Shown in pieces: positions 1-6,295 of a DNA stretch of 11,886 nt. The position numbers and the translations under genes were made by a program. The stretch's first letter is position 1. The number at the start of each line of letters is the position of its first letter. The stretch spans positions 1 to 11,886 of the forward strand of contig JAMJQQ010000002.1 in NCBI GenBank assembly GCA_023554445.1. Reading direction: 5' to 3'. The stretch comes from Carthagonibacter metallireducens. GTDB taxonomy: Bacteria > Gemmatimonadota > Gemmatimonadetes > Palauibacterales > Palauibacteraceae. The notes below the pieces were generated by a model. That model saw only the letters and a list, made by a program, of their open reading frames with translations, was not told the origin of the DNA and searched no databases.

Positions 1-515
1 GCGCACGAATCCCACCAGGTCGACCACTCCTCCGCCGAAGGAGGATCCTCGGCCCACTGTCGCGCCGTTCCGGGCCGAACGTAGGGCGCGTTCGGAAACA
101 GCGGGCGACCGCCGGCGCGGCGGGGCCAGAGAACCCGACGGATCGTGTCGTCCGACAGGAGCAGAGCGTTCCACTGGTTGGTGTGAAGCTCCACGACCAG
201 TGAGTCGGTCCCCAGCTCGAATACGAGGCGGCGTTCATCGGCTCCCGCCGTCACCCTCCCCAGATCGCGAGCCCCCGTGAGGACTCCCCGGCTCGCCGTC
301 CTTCGTCTCGCGCGTTCTCGCCGGGACGGGCGTTCGAGCAGGTGGCCCTCGGTCGGGTGAAGAAGCCAGACGAGTTCTTCGCCGCCGGTCACTACGAGCC
401 GGATTCGTCGGGACTCGCCGTCGAAATGCAGCTCTTCCAGTCGGCGTCCGGACAATCGTTCGGTCAGCTCGCTGGCGAGCGCCCTTACCAGTACGGCATC
501 GTATCGGATCGGCAT
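1..515 (-). CDS. NFACT family protein (RqcH/FbpA-like), N-terminal part, cut by window edge
   Basis: 171 codons are visible, starting MPIRYDAVLV and running off the left edge without a stop. The layout matches the NFACT-N domain: an opening helix ending in LSGRRLEELHF (residues 21-31), a strand pair leading to LLHPTEGHLL (51-60, the 'lLlSahp.ya' position), VELHTNQWNALLL (108-120) and FPNAPYVRP (140-148, like 'PG..Y.pP'). Bacterial members such as RqcH bind 50S subunits with stalled peptidyl-tRNA and add C-terminal alanine tails. Whether this one has the coiled coil and NFACT-R parts cannot be seen. The 'LLRKhl' segment typical of RqcH is not recognisable and is replaced by a basic stretch (residues 65-76). 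The DR pair of RqcH seems to be Glu-Arg (94-95). I chose the ATG at 515 because GGAGG (520-524) lies 4 bases upstream; an in-frame ATG at 530 has a poorer site. The family call is fairly firm; RqcH function is inferred. Confidence 0.82.
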   Translation of the reverse strand, partial: MPIRYDAVLVRALASELTERLSGRRLEELHFDGESRRIRLVVTGGEELVWLLHPTEGHLLERPSRRERARRRTASRGVLTGARDLGRVTAGADERRLVFELGTDSLVVELHTNQWNALLLSDDTIRRVLWPRRAGGRPLFPNAPYVRPGTARQWAEDPPSAEEWSTWWDSC

Positions 516-554
516 CCGGCCTCCGTGCATCGGCCCTGCGGCGTTTCCGCCGAG

Positions 555-582
555 TTTCGCCCGACCTGGCAGTACCTATATT
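555..582 (+). promoter_or_regulatory. Candidate sigma70-type promoter for the yqeK-lytR_C pair
   Basis: A TATATT hexamer at 577-582 is a striking AT-rich spot in this GC-rich region. A weak -35-like TTTCGC lies at 555-560 with a 16-base spacer. Transcription from it would start near 589 and give a leader of about 50 bases to the GTG start at 638. The -10 box sits in the loop of an inverted repeat (567-588). Only the -10 is persuasive. Confidence 0.4.
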
Positions 583-588
583 CTGCCA
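567..588. repeat. Perfect 6-bp inverted repeat spanning the yqeK -10 box (candidate operator)
   Basis: TGGCAG (567-572) and CTGCCA (583-588) are exact reverse complements separated by 10 bases that contain the TATATT hexamer. A dyad centred on a -10 box between divergent genes is a typical place for a repressor site. It could equally be chance or a weak hairpin. No regulator is encoded in the window. Confidence 0.35.
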
Positions 589-620
589 CGCTTCGAACAT
601 GAACAACTATCGATCCAGCA

Positions 621-630
621 AGGGGGAAGG
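621..630 (+). promoter_or_regulatory. Ribosome binding site that decides the yqeK start
   Basis: The purine run AGGGGGAAGG ends 7 bases before GTG at 638. The upstream in-frame ATG at 599 has no Shine-Dalgarno sequence and would lie only about 10 bases from the predicted transcription start. The GTG is therefore the better start. Confidence 0.6.
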
Positions 631-637
631 CTCGAAC

Positions 638-1213
638 GTGCCGCCGGAGTTGCATCCGCTGGTGAAGGCCGCAGGACGACGAGGCACGCTGCCCGAATGG
701 GCTGCCTGTCGGCCTGAACGTCGAGAGCATTCGGCGCGGGTCGCGGAACTGATGGGCGTCTGGTCTCGCGACATCGGGCTCCCCGCAGAGGATCGGGTCC
801 GCTGGGTCGCTGCAGGTCACCTTCACGATGCTCTGAAGGACGCGCCGGTCGAGGCGCTGAGATCGCTCGCGGGCCCTGACTGGCCGGATCCGTTGCTGCA
901 CGCGCCCGCCTGTGCTGTCCGTCTCGAAATGGATGGGGTGCGGGACGAAGAGCTTCTTCTGGCGATCGCGCACCACTCGACCGGACACCCGGATCTCGGG
1001 GCGCTCGGCGAGTGTCTGTACATGGCCGATTTCCTCGAGCCCGGACGCGGCTACATGACGGAGGAGCGCGCAGAACTCAGAGGTCGCATGCCTGCCGAGC
1101 ACTCCGAGGTGCTGCAGGCGGTGATTCGGCACCGGATGGCCCGCCTGATCGATCGCGGTCTCAGTCTGCGCGACGAATCCATCCAATTCTGGAACCGGGC
1201 GGTCGGCTCTTGA
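638..1213 (+). CDS. yqeK: YqeK-type HD-domain phosphohydrolase (probable diadenosine tetraphosphate hydrolase)
   Basis: 191 residues from the GTG start, the usual size for YqeK. The HD-fold metal ligands are in place: RREH with His31, HLHD with His63-Asp64, AIAHHSTGHP with His112-His113, and YMADFLEPGRGY with Asp131. The His-His-Ser-Thr-Gly-His-Pro and Asp-Phe-x-Glu-Pro-Gly-Arg signatures distinguish YqeK from generic HD proteins. Characterised YqeK enzymes are metal-dependent and split Ap4A symmetrically to two ADP. Many bacteria carry nadD-yqeK-(lytR)-rsfS; here neither nadD nor rsfS is adjacent, but a LytR_C-domain gene follows with a 4-base TTGA overlap, a remnant of that arrangement. An ATG at 599 would add 13 residues but lacks a ribosome binding site. 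The substrate is inferred from the family. Confidence 0.85.
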   Translation: MPPELHPLVKAAGRRGTLPEWAACRPERREHSARVAELMGVWSRDIGLPAEDRVRWVAAGHLHDALKDAPVEALRSLAGPDWPDPLLHAPACAVRLEMDGVRDEELLLAIAHHSTGHPDLGALGECLYMADFLEPGRGYMTEERAELRGRMPAEHSEVLQAVIRHRMARLIDRGLSLRDESIQFWNRAVGS

Positions 1214-1686
1214 ACGGCCGCGCGGGTGCAGGCCTCGCGATCGGGCTGCTTCTCCTCCTCGGGGCGCTGGGAGCCTCCTTTCTCATCGACGGTCGGACGG
1301 TTCCGAGCGAGGTGGAAGCGGAGTCGCCTCCCCTCGTCCCCGACGATCGTGCGGAAACAGCCTCTGAGATCAGCTACGCCGATCAGCGCCGCAGAATCCG
1401 GGTGGAAGTCCTCAACGGGGCCGGGGATGCGGGTGCCGCGGCCCGCGTGACCGAGGCCCTCCGCGAAGCGGGATTCGACGTGAAGACGTACGGAAACGCC
1501 GATAGGTACGATCACGAACACACGTTCGTGCTGGATCGCTCGGGCCGCCCGGGAGCGGCCGGCGCGGTCGCAGTCGCGCTGGGCGGGGCGGAAGTCGAAC
1601 AACGCCTCGACCCGGAGCTCTACCTGGATGCGACGGTGATTCTGGGCTCGGACTGGCAATCGCGGCTCAATCCGCCTGACCGCTGA
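1210..1686 (+). CDS. Membrane-anchored LytR_C-domain protein, no LCP catalytic domain
   Basis: 158 residues, starting at a TTG that shares bases with the yqeK stop codon (TTGA, 1210-1213), which implies translational coupling. One hydrophobic segment near the N-terminus (about residues 6-26, rich in Leu) looks like a signal anchor, followed by an acidic, proline-containing linker to about residue 58. The C-terminal domain opens with RIRVEVLNGAGDAGAAARV and continues through LREAGFDVKTYGNADRYDHEHTFVLDR to VILGSDW. These are the LytR_C hallmarks: VxVLNG, a Gly-Phe-x-Val strand, Asn-Ala-Asp, and a final Gly-x-Asp-Trp. LytR_C usually trails an LCP domain that attaches glycopolymers to peptidoglycan; that domain is absent, so no transferase activity is expected. 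The domain's own role is poorly defined; an envelope-side binding role is a guess. Its last 20 bases overlap the end of rlmN on the other strand. Confidence 0.8.
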   Translation: MNGRAGAGLAIGLLLLLGALGASFLIDGRTVPSEVEAESPPLVPDDRAETASEISYADQRRRIRVEVLNGAGDAGAAARVTEALREAGFDVKTYGNADRYDHEHTFVLDRSGRPGAAGAVAVALGGAEVEQRLDPELYLDATVILGSDWQSRLNPPDR

Positions 1687-2767
1687 GCGCGCGTTCCAGT
1701 CGCAACTGGCCGCACGCCGCGGCAATGTCGCGTCCCCTCGGTGTTCGAACCGCCGTCGGGACACCGCCCGCCTCGAGCACGGATACGAAGGCATCGATGC
1801 GATCGGGCGGGCTGGGACCCCAGTCCCTTCCCGGAATCGGGTTGTACGGAATCAGGTTCACGTAGCTCGCGATTCCCTCGAGCCGCTGGACGAGGGCCCG
1901 TGCCAGCGCCACGCTGTCGTTGAGTCCCGCGATCATCGCATACTCGAAGGAGACCCGGCGGCTCTTGCGCGCTTGATAGTCCCTGACCGCCTCCATCAGT
2001 TCATCGAGTGGATACTTCCGTTCGACCGGCATGAGTTCTGCCCTCAGCGCGGAATCTGCAGCATGCAGTGACACGGCCAGTCGAAACGGCTCGGGCCGCT
2101 CGCCCAACATACGGATTCCGGGGATGAGTCCGACCGTCGAGACCGTGATTCGGCGGGCGCCGACGCCGAATCCCCGGTGAAGGATCGTGAGCGATTCGAA
2201 GACCGGGCCTGCGTTGGCGAACGGCTCCCCCATGCCCATGTACACGACGTTGCCGATCGGGCGCTCGAATGCTTCGCTCGAGATCCTGTCGGCGTTGCGG
2301 AACTGCTCGACGATTTCGGCGGCCGACAGCTGACGGGTGAATCCGAGATCTCCCGTCGCGCAGAACCGGCAGCCCAGCGCACAGCCGGCCTGGGAAGAAA
2401 GGCAGAGAGTCACCCGGTGAGCCGTCGGGATCAGTACCGACTCGACCTGAATTCCGTCCGAGAGCCTCCAGAGGTGTTTGATGGTCCCGTCCTCGGAGCG
2501 CGCCTCGAAAGCCGCCCGGGCCTCTCCGAGCGAGAATCTGTCGGTGAGACGACTTCGAAGACCCGCCGGAAGATCGGTCATCTCGTCGAAGGAGCGTGCC
2601 CGGTGCTCTTCGATCCACCGGACGAGTTGTGCCAGACGGTAGCCCGGCTCACCCCACGATTCCAGGTCGGCGCCGAGGATGGCACGCAGGCCATCGGGCT
2701 CCTGCCCCAGAAGCGCAATCCGGTTCGCGGGTCCCTGCGATCCGGCGGGGCCGATTGCTGGACTCAC
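1667..2767 (-). CDS. rlmN: Dual-specificity 23S rRNA (A2503-C2)/tRNA (A37-C2) methyltransferase RlmN
   Basis: 366 residues, normal for RlmN. It is a cytoplasmic radical-SAM enzyme that methylates C2 of adenosine in 23S rRNA and some tRNAs. The CxxxCxxC cluster motif is at Cys129, Cys133 and Cys136, within SQAGCALGCRFCATG. The second-half cysteine that carries the transient methyl group is Cys352 (IAAACGQL), and Glu109 (VESVLIP) matches the proposed general base. VYMGMGEPFAN (175-185), ITVSTVGLIPGI (207-218), LAVSLHA (230-236) and VNLIPYNPIPG (303-313) are also typical. The retained Cys352 and the motifs favour RlmN over the resistance enzyme Cfr. The GTG start at 2767 has AAGGAG (2775-2780) 7 bases upstream. 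The gene stands alone, divergent from the EIIA-like gene and convergent with the LytR_C gene. Confidence 0.95.
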   Translation of the reverse strand: MSPAIGPAGSQGPANRIALLGQEPDGLRAILGADLESWGEPGYRLAQLVRWIEEHRARSFDEMTDLPAGLRSRLTDRFSLGEARAAFEARSEDGTIKHLWRLSDGIQVESVLIPTAHRVTLCLSSQAGCALGCRFCATGDLGFTRQLSAAEIVEQFRNADRISSEAFERPIGNVVYMGMGEPFANAGPVFESLTILHRGFGVGARRITVSTVGLIPGIRMLGERPEPFRLAVSLHAADSALRAELMPVERKYPLDELMEAVRDYQARKSRRVSFEYAMIAGLNDSVALARALVQRLEGIASYVNLIPYNPIPGRDWGPSPPDRIDAFVSVLEAGGVPTAVRTPRGRDIAAACGQLRLERALSGQAD

Positions 2768-2796
2768 GGTCTCACTCCTTCACGTTTGCCGAATTC

Positions 2797-2829
2797 TTGG
2801 CGGTCGAGGCCTGCATCGAATATCTTCGA
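2797..2829 (+). promoter_or_regulatory. Candidate promoter with dyad upstream of the EIIA-aspS operon
   Basis: TTGGCG (2797-2802) and TATCTT (2821-2826) are spaced 18 bases apart and resemble -35 and -10 boxes reading toward the EIIA-like gene. The -10 lies inside a small perfect dyad, TCGAA-TATC-TTCGA (2816-2829). A second weak -10-like TAAGAT lies at 2867-2872. The 140-base intergenic region must also hold the rlmN promoter, which I could not place. Confidence 0.25.
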
Positions 2830-2893
2830 ACGCCGCGCCGAACCGCCCGTCGCGGACAGCGCAGGGTAAGATAGCGAAGTACCCGTTCCCTTC

Positions 2894-2898
2894 GGAGG
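2894..2898 (+). promoter_or_regulatory. Shine-Dalgarno that points to an ATT start
   Basis: GGAGG lies 9 bases before ATT (2908-2910), the only plausible initiation codon between the in-frame stop TAG at 2872-2874 and the conserved N-terminal sequence of the EIIA domain. A second GGAG at 2901-2904 is too close (3 bases). Confidence 0.45.
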
Positions 2899-2907
2899 TC
2901 GGAGACC

Positions 2908-3393
2908 ATTACCCGTTCCCGCGGCCCGTATACCCCGCTCGCCGATCGGCTCGTTCCCGAGCTGATTCGGACGCCGCTCGCTTCGACGCGAAAGGACGAG
3001 ATTCTCCGAGAGCTGTCGGGAATGCTCGCGGAGGGTGCAGGCGTTCCCGACGACGCCGGCGAGATTCTGGACGCGATCGTGCGCCGGGAGGCACTGCTCA
3101 GCACCGGGATCGGACACGGGGTGGCCCTCCCTCACGCCAGGTGTTCCTGTCTTGCGAGCCTTGCGATGGCAGTGGGAACTACTTCGGAGCCGGTGGACTT
3201 CGACTCGGTCGATGGTGCTCCGGTGAGGCTCGTCTGGATGCTTGCGGGACCGGAACGGACCGCTGGGCACCACGTCAGAATGCTCGGCGCCGTGGGTGGC
3301 TTGTTACGAGACGGGCGGGTGCTTGAATCGTTGTTGGCTGCGACGACGCCTGGCGAGTTCATAGCGAAGCTTTCGGCAGCGGAGTCGGTATGA
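2908..3393 (+). CDS. PTS EIIA (fructose/PtsN-type) domain protein with apparent ATT start
   Basis: 161 residues from ATT. The protein is a single EIIA domain of the fructose/nitrogen class (PTS_EIIA_2). TPLADRLVPELIRTPL (residues 9-24) followed by a helix KDEILRELSGML is the usual N-terminus. GIGHGVALPHAR (68-79) carries the phosphorylatable histidine (His76), and FDSVDGAPVRLVWMLAGPE is the usual strand-turn segment. Such proteins accept phosphate from HPr; stand-alone PtsN versions are mostly regulatory (nitrogen and K+ metabolism, stress), not transporters. No EI, HPr or permease is in the window. The first ATG in frame (3022) would remove 38 residues including the conserved first strand and helix, so it is unlikely to be the main start. 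aspS follows after 49 bases, probably in the same operon. The domain is certain; the role and exact start are not. Confidence 0.8.
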   Translation: MTRSRGPYTPLADRLVPELIRTPLASTRKDEILRELSGMLAEGAGVPDDAGEILDAIVRREALLSTGIGHGVALPHARCSCLASLAMAVGTTSEPVDFDSVDGAPVRLVWMLAGPERTAGHHVRMLGAVGGLLRDGRVLESLLAATTPGEFIAKLSAAESV

Positions 3394-3442
3394 TGGAATC
3401 AGACCCGGTCAGGCGACCCGGGCATTTCAGGAAGGCGGGGAA

Positions 3443-5242
3443 TTGAGCGAATCGCAGACCCGGTCAGCGGGTGCGACGGCCTGGCGTGATCTGCCGTGCG
3501 GAGATGTGGACGAGGAAGCAGTCGGGCGCACGGTTCGACTGGCGGGCTGGGTTCACAGGCGGAGGGATCTCGGAGGTGTCGTGTTCCTGCACCTGCGGGA
3601 CCGGACGGGCCTGGTGCAGCTTGCCTTCAACCCGGACTGGACGCCGGGACCGGTAGTCGAGCAGCTCGGCGACCTGAACCCCGAGGATGTCATCGCGGTC
3701 GGCGGTCGGGTGGAGATGCGACCTGCAGATGCCGTGAACCCCGACATGGAGACGGGCAGGGTCGAGGTAAGGGTGGAGGCCATGGAAAGAGTCTCCGAAG
3801 CCGCGCCCCTGCCGATTCTCGTGGCGATTCCTCCCGACGAGGAGCTGCCTTCCGAGGAGCTGCGACTGAGGCACAGAGTTCTCGATCTCAGGCGTCCCGA
3901 GATGCAGCGGAACTTCCGAATTCGGCATCTGGCCGCGAACTCGGCCCGACGCGCGCTGGCGGACGACGGCTTTCTCGAAATCGAGACGCCGTTCCTGACC
4001 CGCCGCACGCCGGAAGGTGCCCGGGACTACCTGGTCCCGAGTCGGATTCATCCGGGCGAGTTCTATGCCCTGCCGCAATCGCCGCAACTTTACAAGCAGA
4101 TGCTGATGGTGGCCGGATTCGATCGATATTTCCAGATCGCGCGCTGCCTGCGCGACGAGGACCTGCGGGCGGATAGACAGCCGGAATTCACCCAGATCGA
4201 CGTGGAGATGGCGTTCGTGGACGAGGACGACGTGTTCGCGGCTGCCGAGCGGATGCTCGCCCGCGTCCTGTCCGAAGCGGTGGGGATCGACCTCGGTGGT
4301 CCGGTTCCGAGGATGACGCATGCAGATGCTCTCGAGCACTACGGCACCGACAAACCGGACCTGAGGATACCCTGGCGACTGGAGGACTTCACGGATGCGT
4401 TGTCGGGGCTCGGATTCGGGATCATCGAAGGGGTGCGGGATGCGGGTGGACGGGTGAGGGGATTTCGAGTTCCCGGTGGCGCGGCGATTTCTCGTTCCCG
4501 TCTCGACTCGGCCAGCGCTACGGCTCAGGCGAACGGTGCGAAGGGCGCCCTGTGGCTCAAGAGATCCGAAACCGGTTGGTCCGGTCCTCCCGCCCGATTC
4601 CTCGAGGGGGAACCGGGAGATCGGCTCGCGGCGGCACACGGAATCGAGCCGGGCGACCTGGCGCTGATGGTAGCCGGACCGGACAGCGAGACCTCGCCGT
4701 CGCTCGATGCTCTCCGGCGCTCCATTGCAGCTGATGAGGGTGCCGTGGAGGAGGGGCTCCGGTGGACCTGGATTACGGATTTTCCGCTGTTCGAGGCGGA
4801 TCCGGACACGGGGATGGCGGTGGCGAGCCACCACCCGTTCACCATGCCTGATGTGACCGAGCCGGAGAGGTTGTTGTCCGACCCGTTCTCGGTCGGATCC
4901 AGGGCGTACGACCTGGTATTGAACGGCACCGAGCTGTGCAGCGGTAGCATTCGTTGCCACCGCCCCGATCTGCAGCGCGCCATTCTCAAGGTCCTCGGCA
5001 TGGGGGAAGATGAGATCGAGTCCCGATTCGGATTCCTGCTCGAGTCGTTCCGCTACGGAGTGCCTCCGCACGGAGGCTTCGCAATGGGATTCGACCGGCT
5101 CGTAGCGATGCTCGTGGGGACCACCTCGATCAGGGAAGTCATCGCGTTTCCGAAGACGACGGCCGCGCGGGGCCTGCTGGAGGGTGCCCCGTCGCCCCTG
5201 ACGGCGGATGAGCTGATCGAACTCGGGCTGAGCCTTCGATGA
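3443..5242 (+). CDS. aspS: Aspartyl-tRNA synthetase, bacterial type
   Basis: 599 residues, full length for the bacterial enzyme, which charges tRNA-Asp in the cytoplasm. The N-terminal OB-fold anticodon domain has GWVHRRRDLGGVVFLHLRDR (35-54). Class II motif 1 is around FLEIETPFL (177-185), with RRTPEGARDYLVPSR next. Motif 2 is FQIARCLRDEDLRADRQ (from 230), continuing PEFTQIDVEM. Motif 3 is GGFAMGFDRL, with Arg552. The bacterial GAD insertion (about 310-430) includes FRVPGGAAISRSRLD, which separates it from archaeal/eukaryotic AspRS. The TTG start at 3443 is preceded by AGGAAGGCGGGG. Leu43 in RRDLGG, where non-discriminating enzymes often have His, hints at a tRNA-Asp-specific enzyme; this is inference. 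phoH follows after 33 bases. Confidence 0.97.
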   Translation: MSESQTRSAGATAWRDLPCGDVDEEAVGRTVRLAGWVHRRRDLGGVVFLHLRDRTGLVQLAFNPDWTPGPVVEQLGDLNPEDVIAVGGRVEMRPADAVNPDMETGRVEVRVEAMERVSEAAPLPILVAIPPDEELPSEELRLRHRVLDLRRPEMQRNFRIRHLAANSARRALADDGFLEIETPFLTRRTPEGARDYLVPSRIHPGEFYALPQSPQLYKQMLMVAGFDRYFQIARCLRDEDLRADRQPEFTQIDVEMAFVDEDDVFAAAERMLARVLSEAVGIDLGGPVPRMTHADALEHYGTDKPDLRIPWRLEDFTDALSGLGFGIIEGVRDAGGRVRGFRVPGGAAISRSRLDSASATAQANGAKGALWLKRSETGWSGPPARFLEGEPGDRLAAAHGIEPGDLALMVAGPDSETSPSLDALRRSIAADEGAVEEGLRWTWITDFPLFEADPDTGMAVASHHPFTMPDVTEPERLLSDPFSVGSRAYDLVLNGTELCSGSIRCHRPDLQRAILKVLGMGEDEIESRFGFLLESFRYGVPPHGGFAMGFDRLVAMLVGTTSIREVIAFPKTTAARGLLEGAPSPLTADELIELGLSLR

Positions 5243-5275
5243 GCGCCCGGCGACCCACGGACCTGGGCGGCTAGG

Positions 5276-6295
5276 ATGCAAGAGCATACCGAGAGAGAAG
5301 TTGCCGAGACCCTCGACGCCCCGGTGATCCAGCACCGAATTCCGGCTGCCGGCGCCGATCCGCTGATCCTGGCCGGTGTGAACGACGGCCATCTCAAGTC
5401 GCTGGCGCGCCTGGGCGACTGCCGGGTCATCCTGCGCGGCGACGAGTTGATACTCTCGGGTGCCGTGGAAGCCGTGGAGCGGTGCACCCCCGTGGCTCAG
5501 AGGATGATCCGCCTGGCAAGACTTCAGCGGCCGTTCGATACGGCGGATGTGGGCAGGTATTTCGAGGAGGCGGAACGCGCCCCCGCCACACTCGCCGAGG
5601 ATGGTGATGAGGCGACGATCGCGTTACCGGGAGCCCGGAAGGTCATCCGACCGAAGTCGACCGGCCAGCGCGATTATCTGAAGGCGATTCGGGATCACGA
5701 CGTGGCGATCGGAATCGGGCCGGCGGGAACCGGAAAGACGTACCTGGCCGTGGCCATGGCTGCGGATGCCCTCATGCGGAAGCGCGTGCGACGCATCATT
5801 CTGACCCGACCCGCCGTCGAGGCCGGGGAAGCGCTCGGATTCCTCCCGGGTGACATTCGCGAGAAAGTCGATCCGTACCTGCGTCCCCTGTACGATGCAC
5901 TCGAGGACATGATGCCCTCGGATCGGGTGCGCAAGGCGATCGAAGAGCATGTCATCGAGGTAGCACCGCTGGCGTACATGCGTGGCCGTACTCTGTCAGA
6001 CGCGTTCCTGATCCTCGACGAGGCGCAAAACGCGACTACGGCGCAGATGAAGATGTTCCTGACCCGGCTGGGTCTGAACTCGAAGACGGTGATAACCGGA
6101 GACAAGACGCAGATCGACCTGGCGCGGAAGGAAGAGTCGGGGTTGCTCGACATCGAGCGGGTGCTCAGGAACGTCGAGGGAATCTCATTCACCTACCTGG
6201 ATGAGGCGGACGTCGTGCGTCACCGACTCGTCAAGGACATCATCCGCGCCTACGCCGATCAGGACGGCCGTAACTCAGAGGGAGACGGCTCTTGA
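5276..6295 (+). CDS. phoH: PhoH family P-loop ATPase (YbeZ-like)
   Basis: 339 residues, standard for PhoH/YbeZ. The N-terminal KH-like region (about 15-85) leads to the ATPase domain. Walker A is GPAGTGKT (148-155), the sensor-like ILTRPAVEAGEALGFLPGD spans about 175-193, Walker B is FLILDEAQN (244-252), and a TGDKTQIDL segment follows. The family is cytoplasmic, binds and hydrolyses ATP, and is linked to RNA handling and to YbeY in ribosome maturation. That fits its position two genes before ybeY. The ATG at 5276 has no clear Shine-Dalgarno; only a GGGCGG at 5265-5270 is near. Its stop overlaps the TTG start of pgpH (TTGA, 6292-6295). The family is certain; the biochemical role is generic. 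Confidence 0.94.
   Translation: MQEHTEREVAETLDAPVIQHRIPAAGADPLILAGVNDGHLKSLARLGDCRVILRGDELILSGAVEAVERCTPVAQRMIRLARLQRPFDTADVGRYFEEAERAPATLAEDGDEATIALPGARKVIRPKSTGQRDYLKAIRDHDVAIGIGPAGTGKTYLAVAMAADALMRKRVRRIILTRPAVEAGEALGFLPGDIREKVDPYLRPLYDALEDMMPSDRVRKAIEEHVIEVAPLAYMRGRTLSDAFLILDEAQNATTAQMKMFLTRLGLNSKTVITGDKTQIDLARKEESGLLDIERVLRNVEGISFTYLDEADVVRHRLVKDIIRAYADQDGRNSEGDGS

Noticed and set aside
599..637. ATG start for yqeK at 599
   Set aside because: No Shine-Dalgarno and very close to the predicted transcription start; GTG at 638 has a strong one.
5244..5269. CGCCC/GGGCG pairing between aspS and phoH as a terminator or regulatory hairpin
   Set aside because: Only 5 bp with a 16-base loop and no T-tract, in a 33-base intra-operonic gap; expected by chance at this GC content.
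3464..5392. 642-residue open frame on the minus strand covering all of aspS
   Set aside because: High GC gives long antisense frames. The product is Arg/His/Pro-rich without any recognisable domain, while the plus-strand frame is a complete AspRS.
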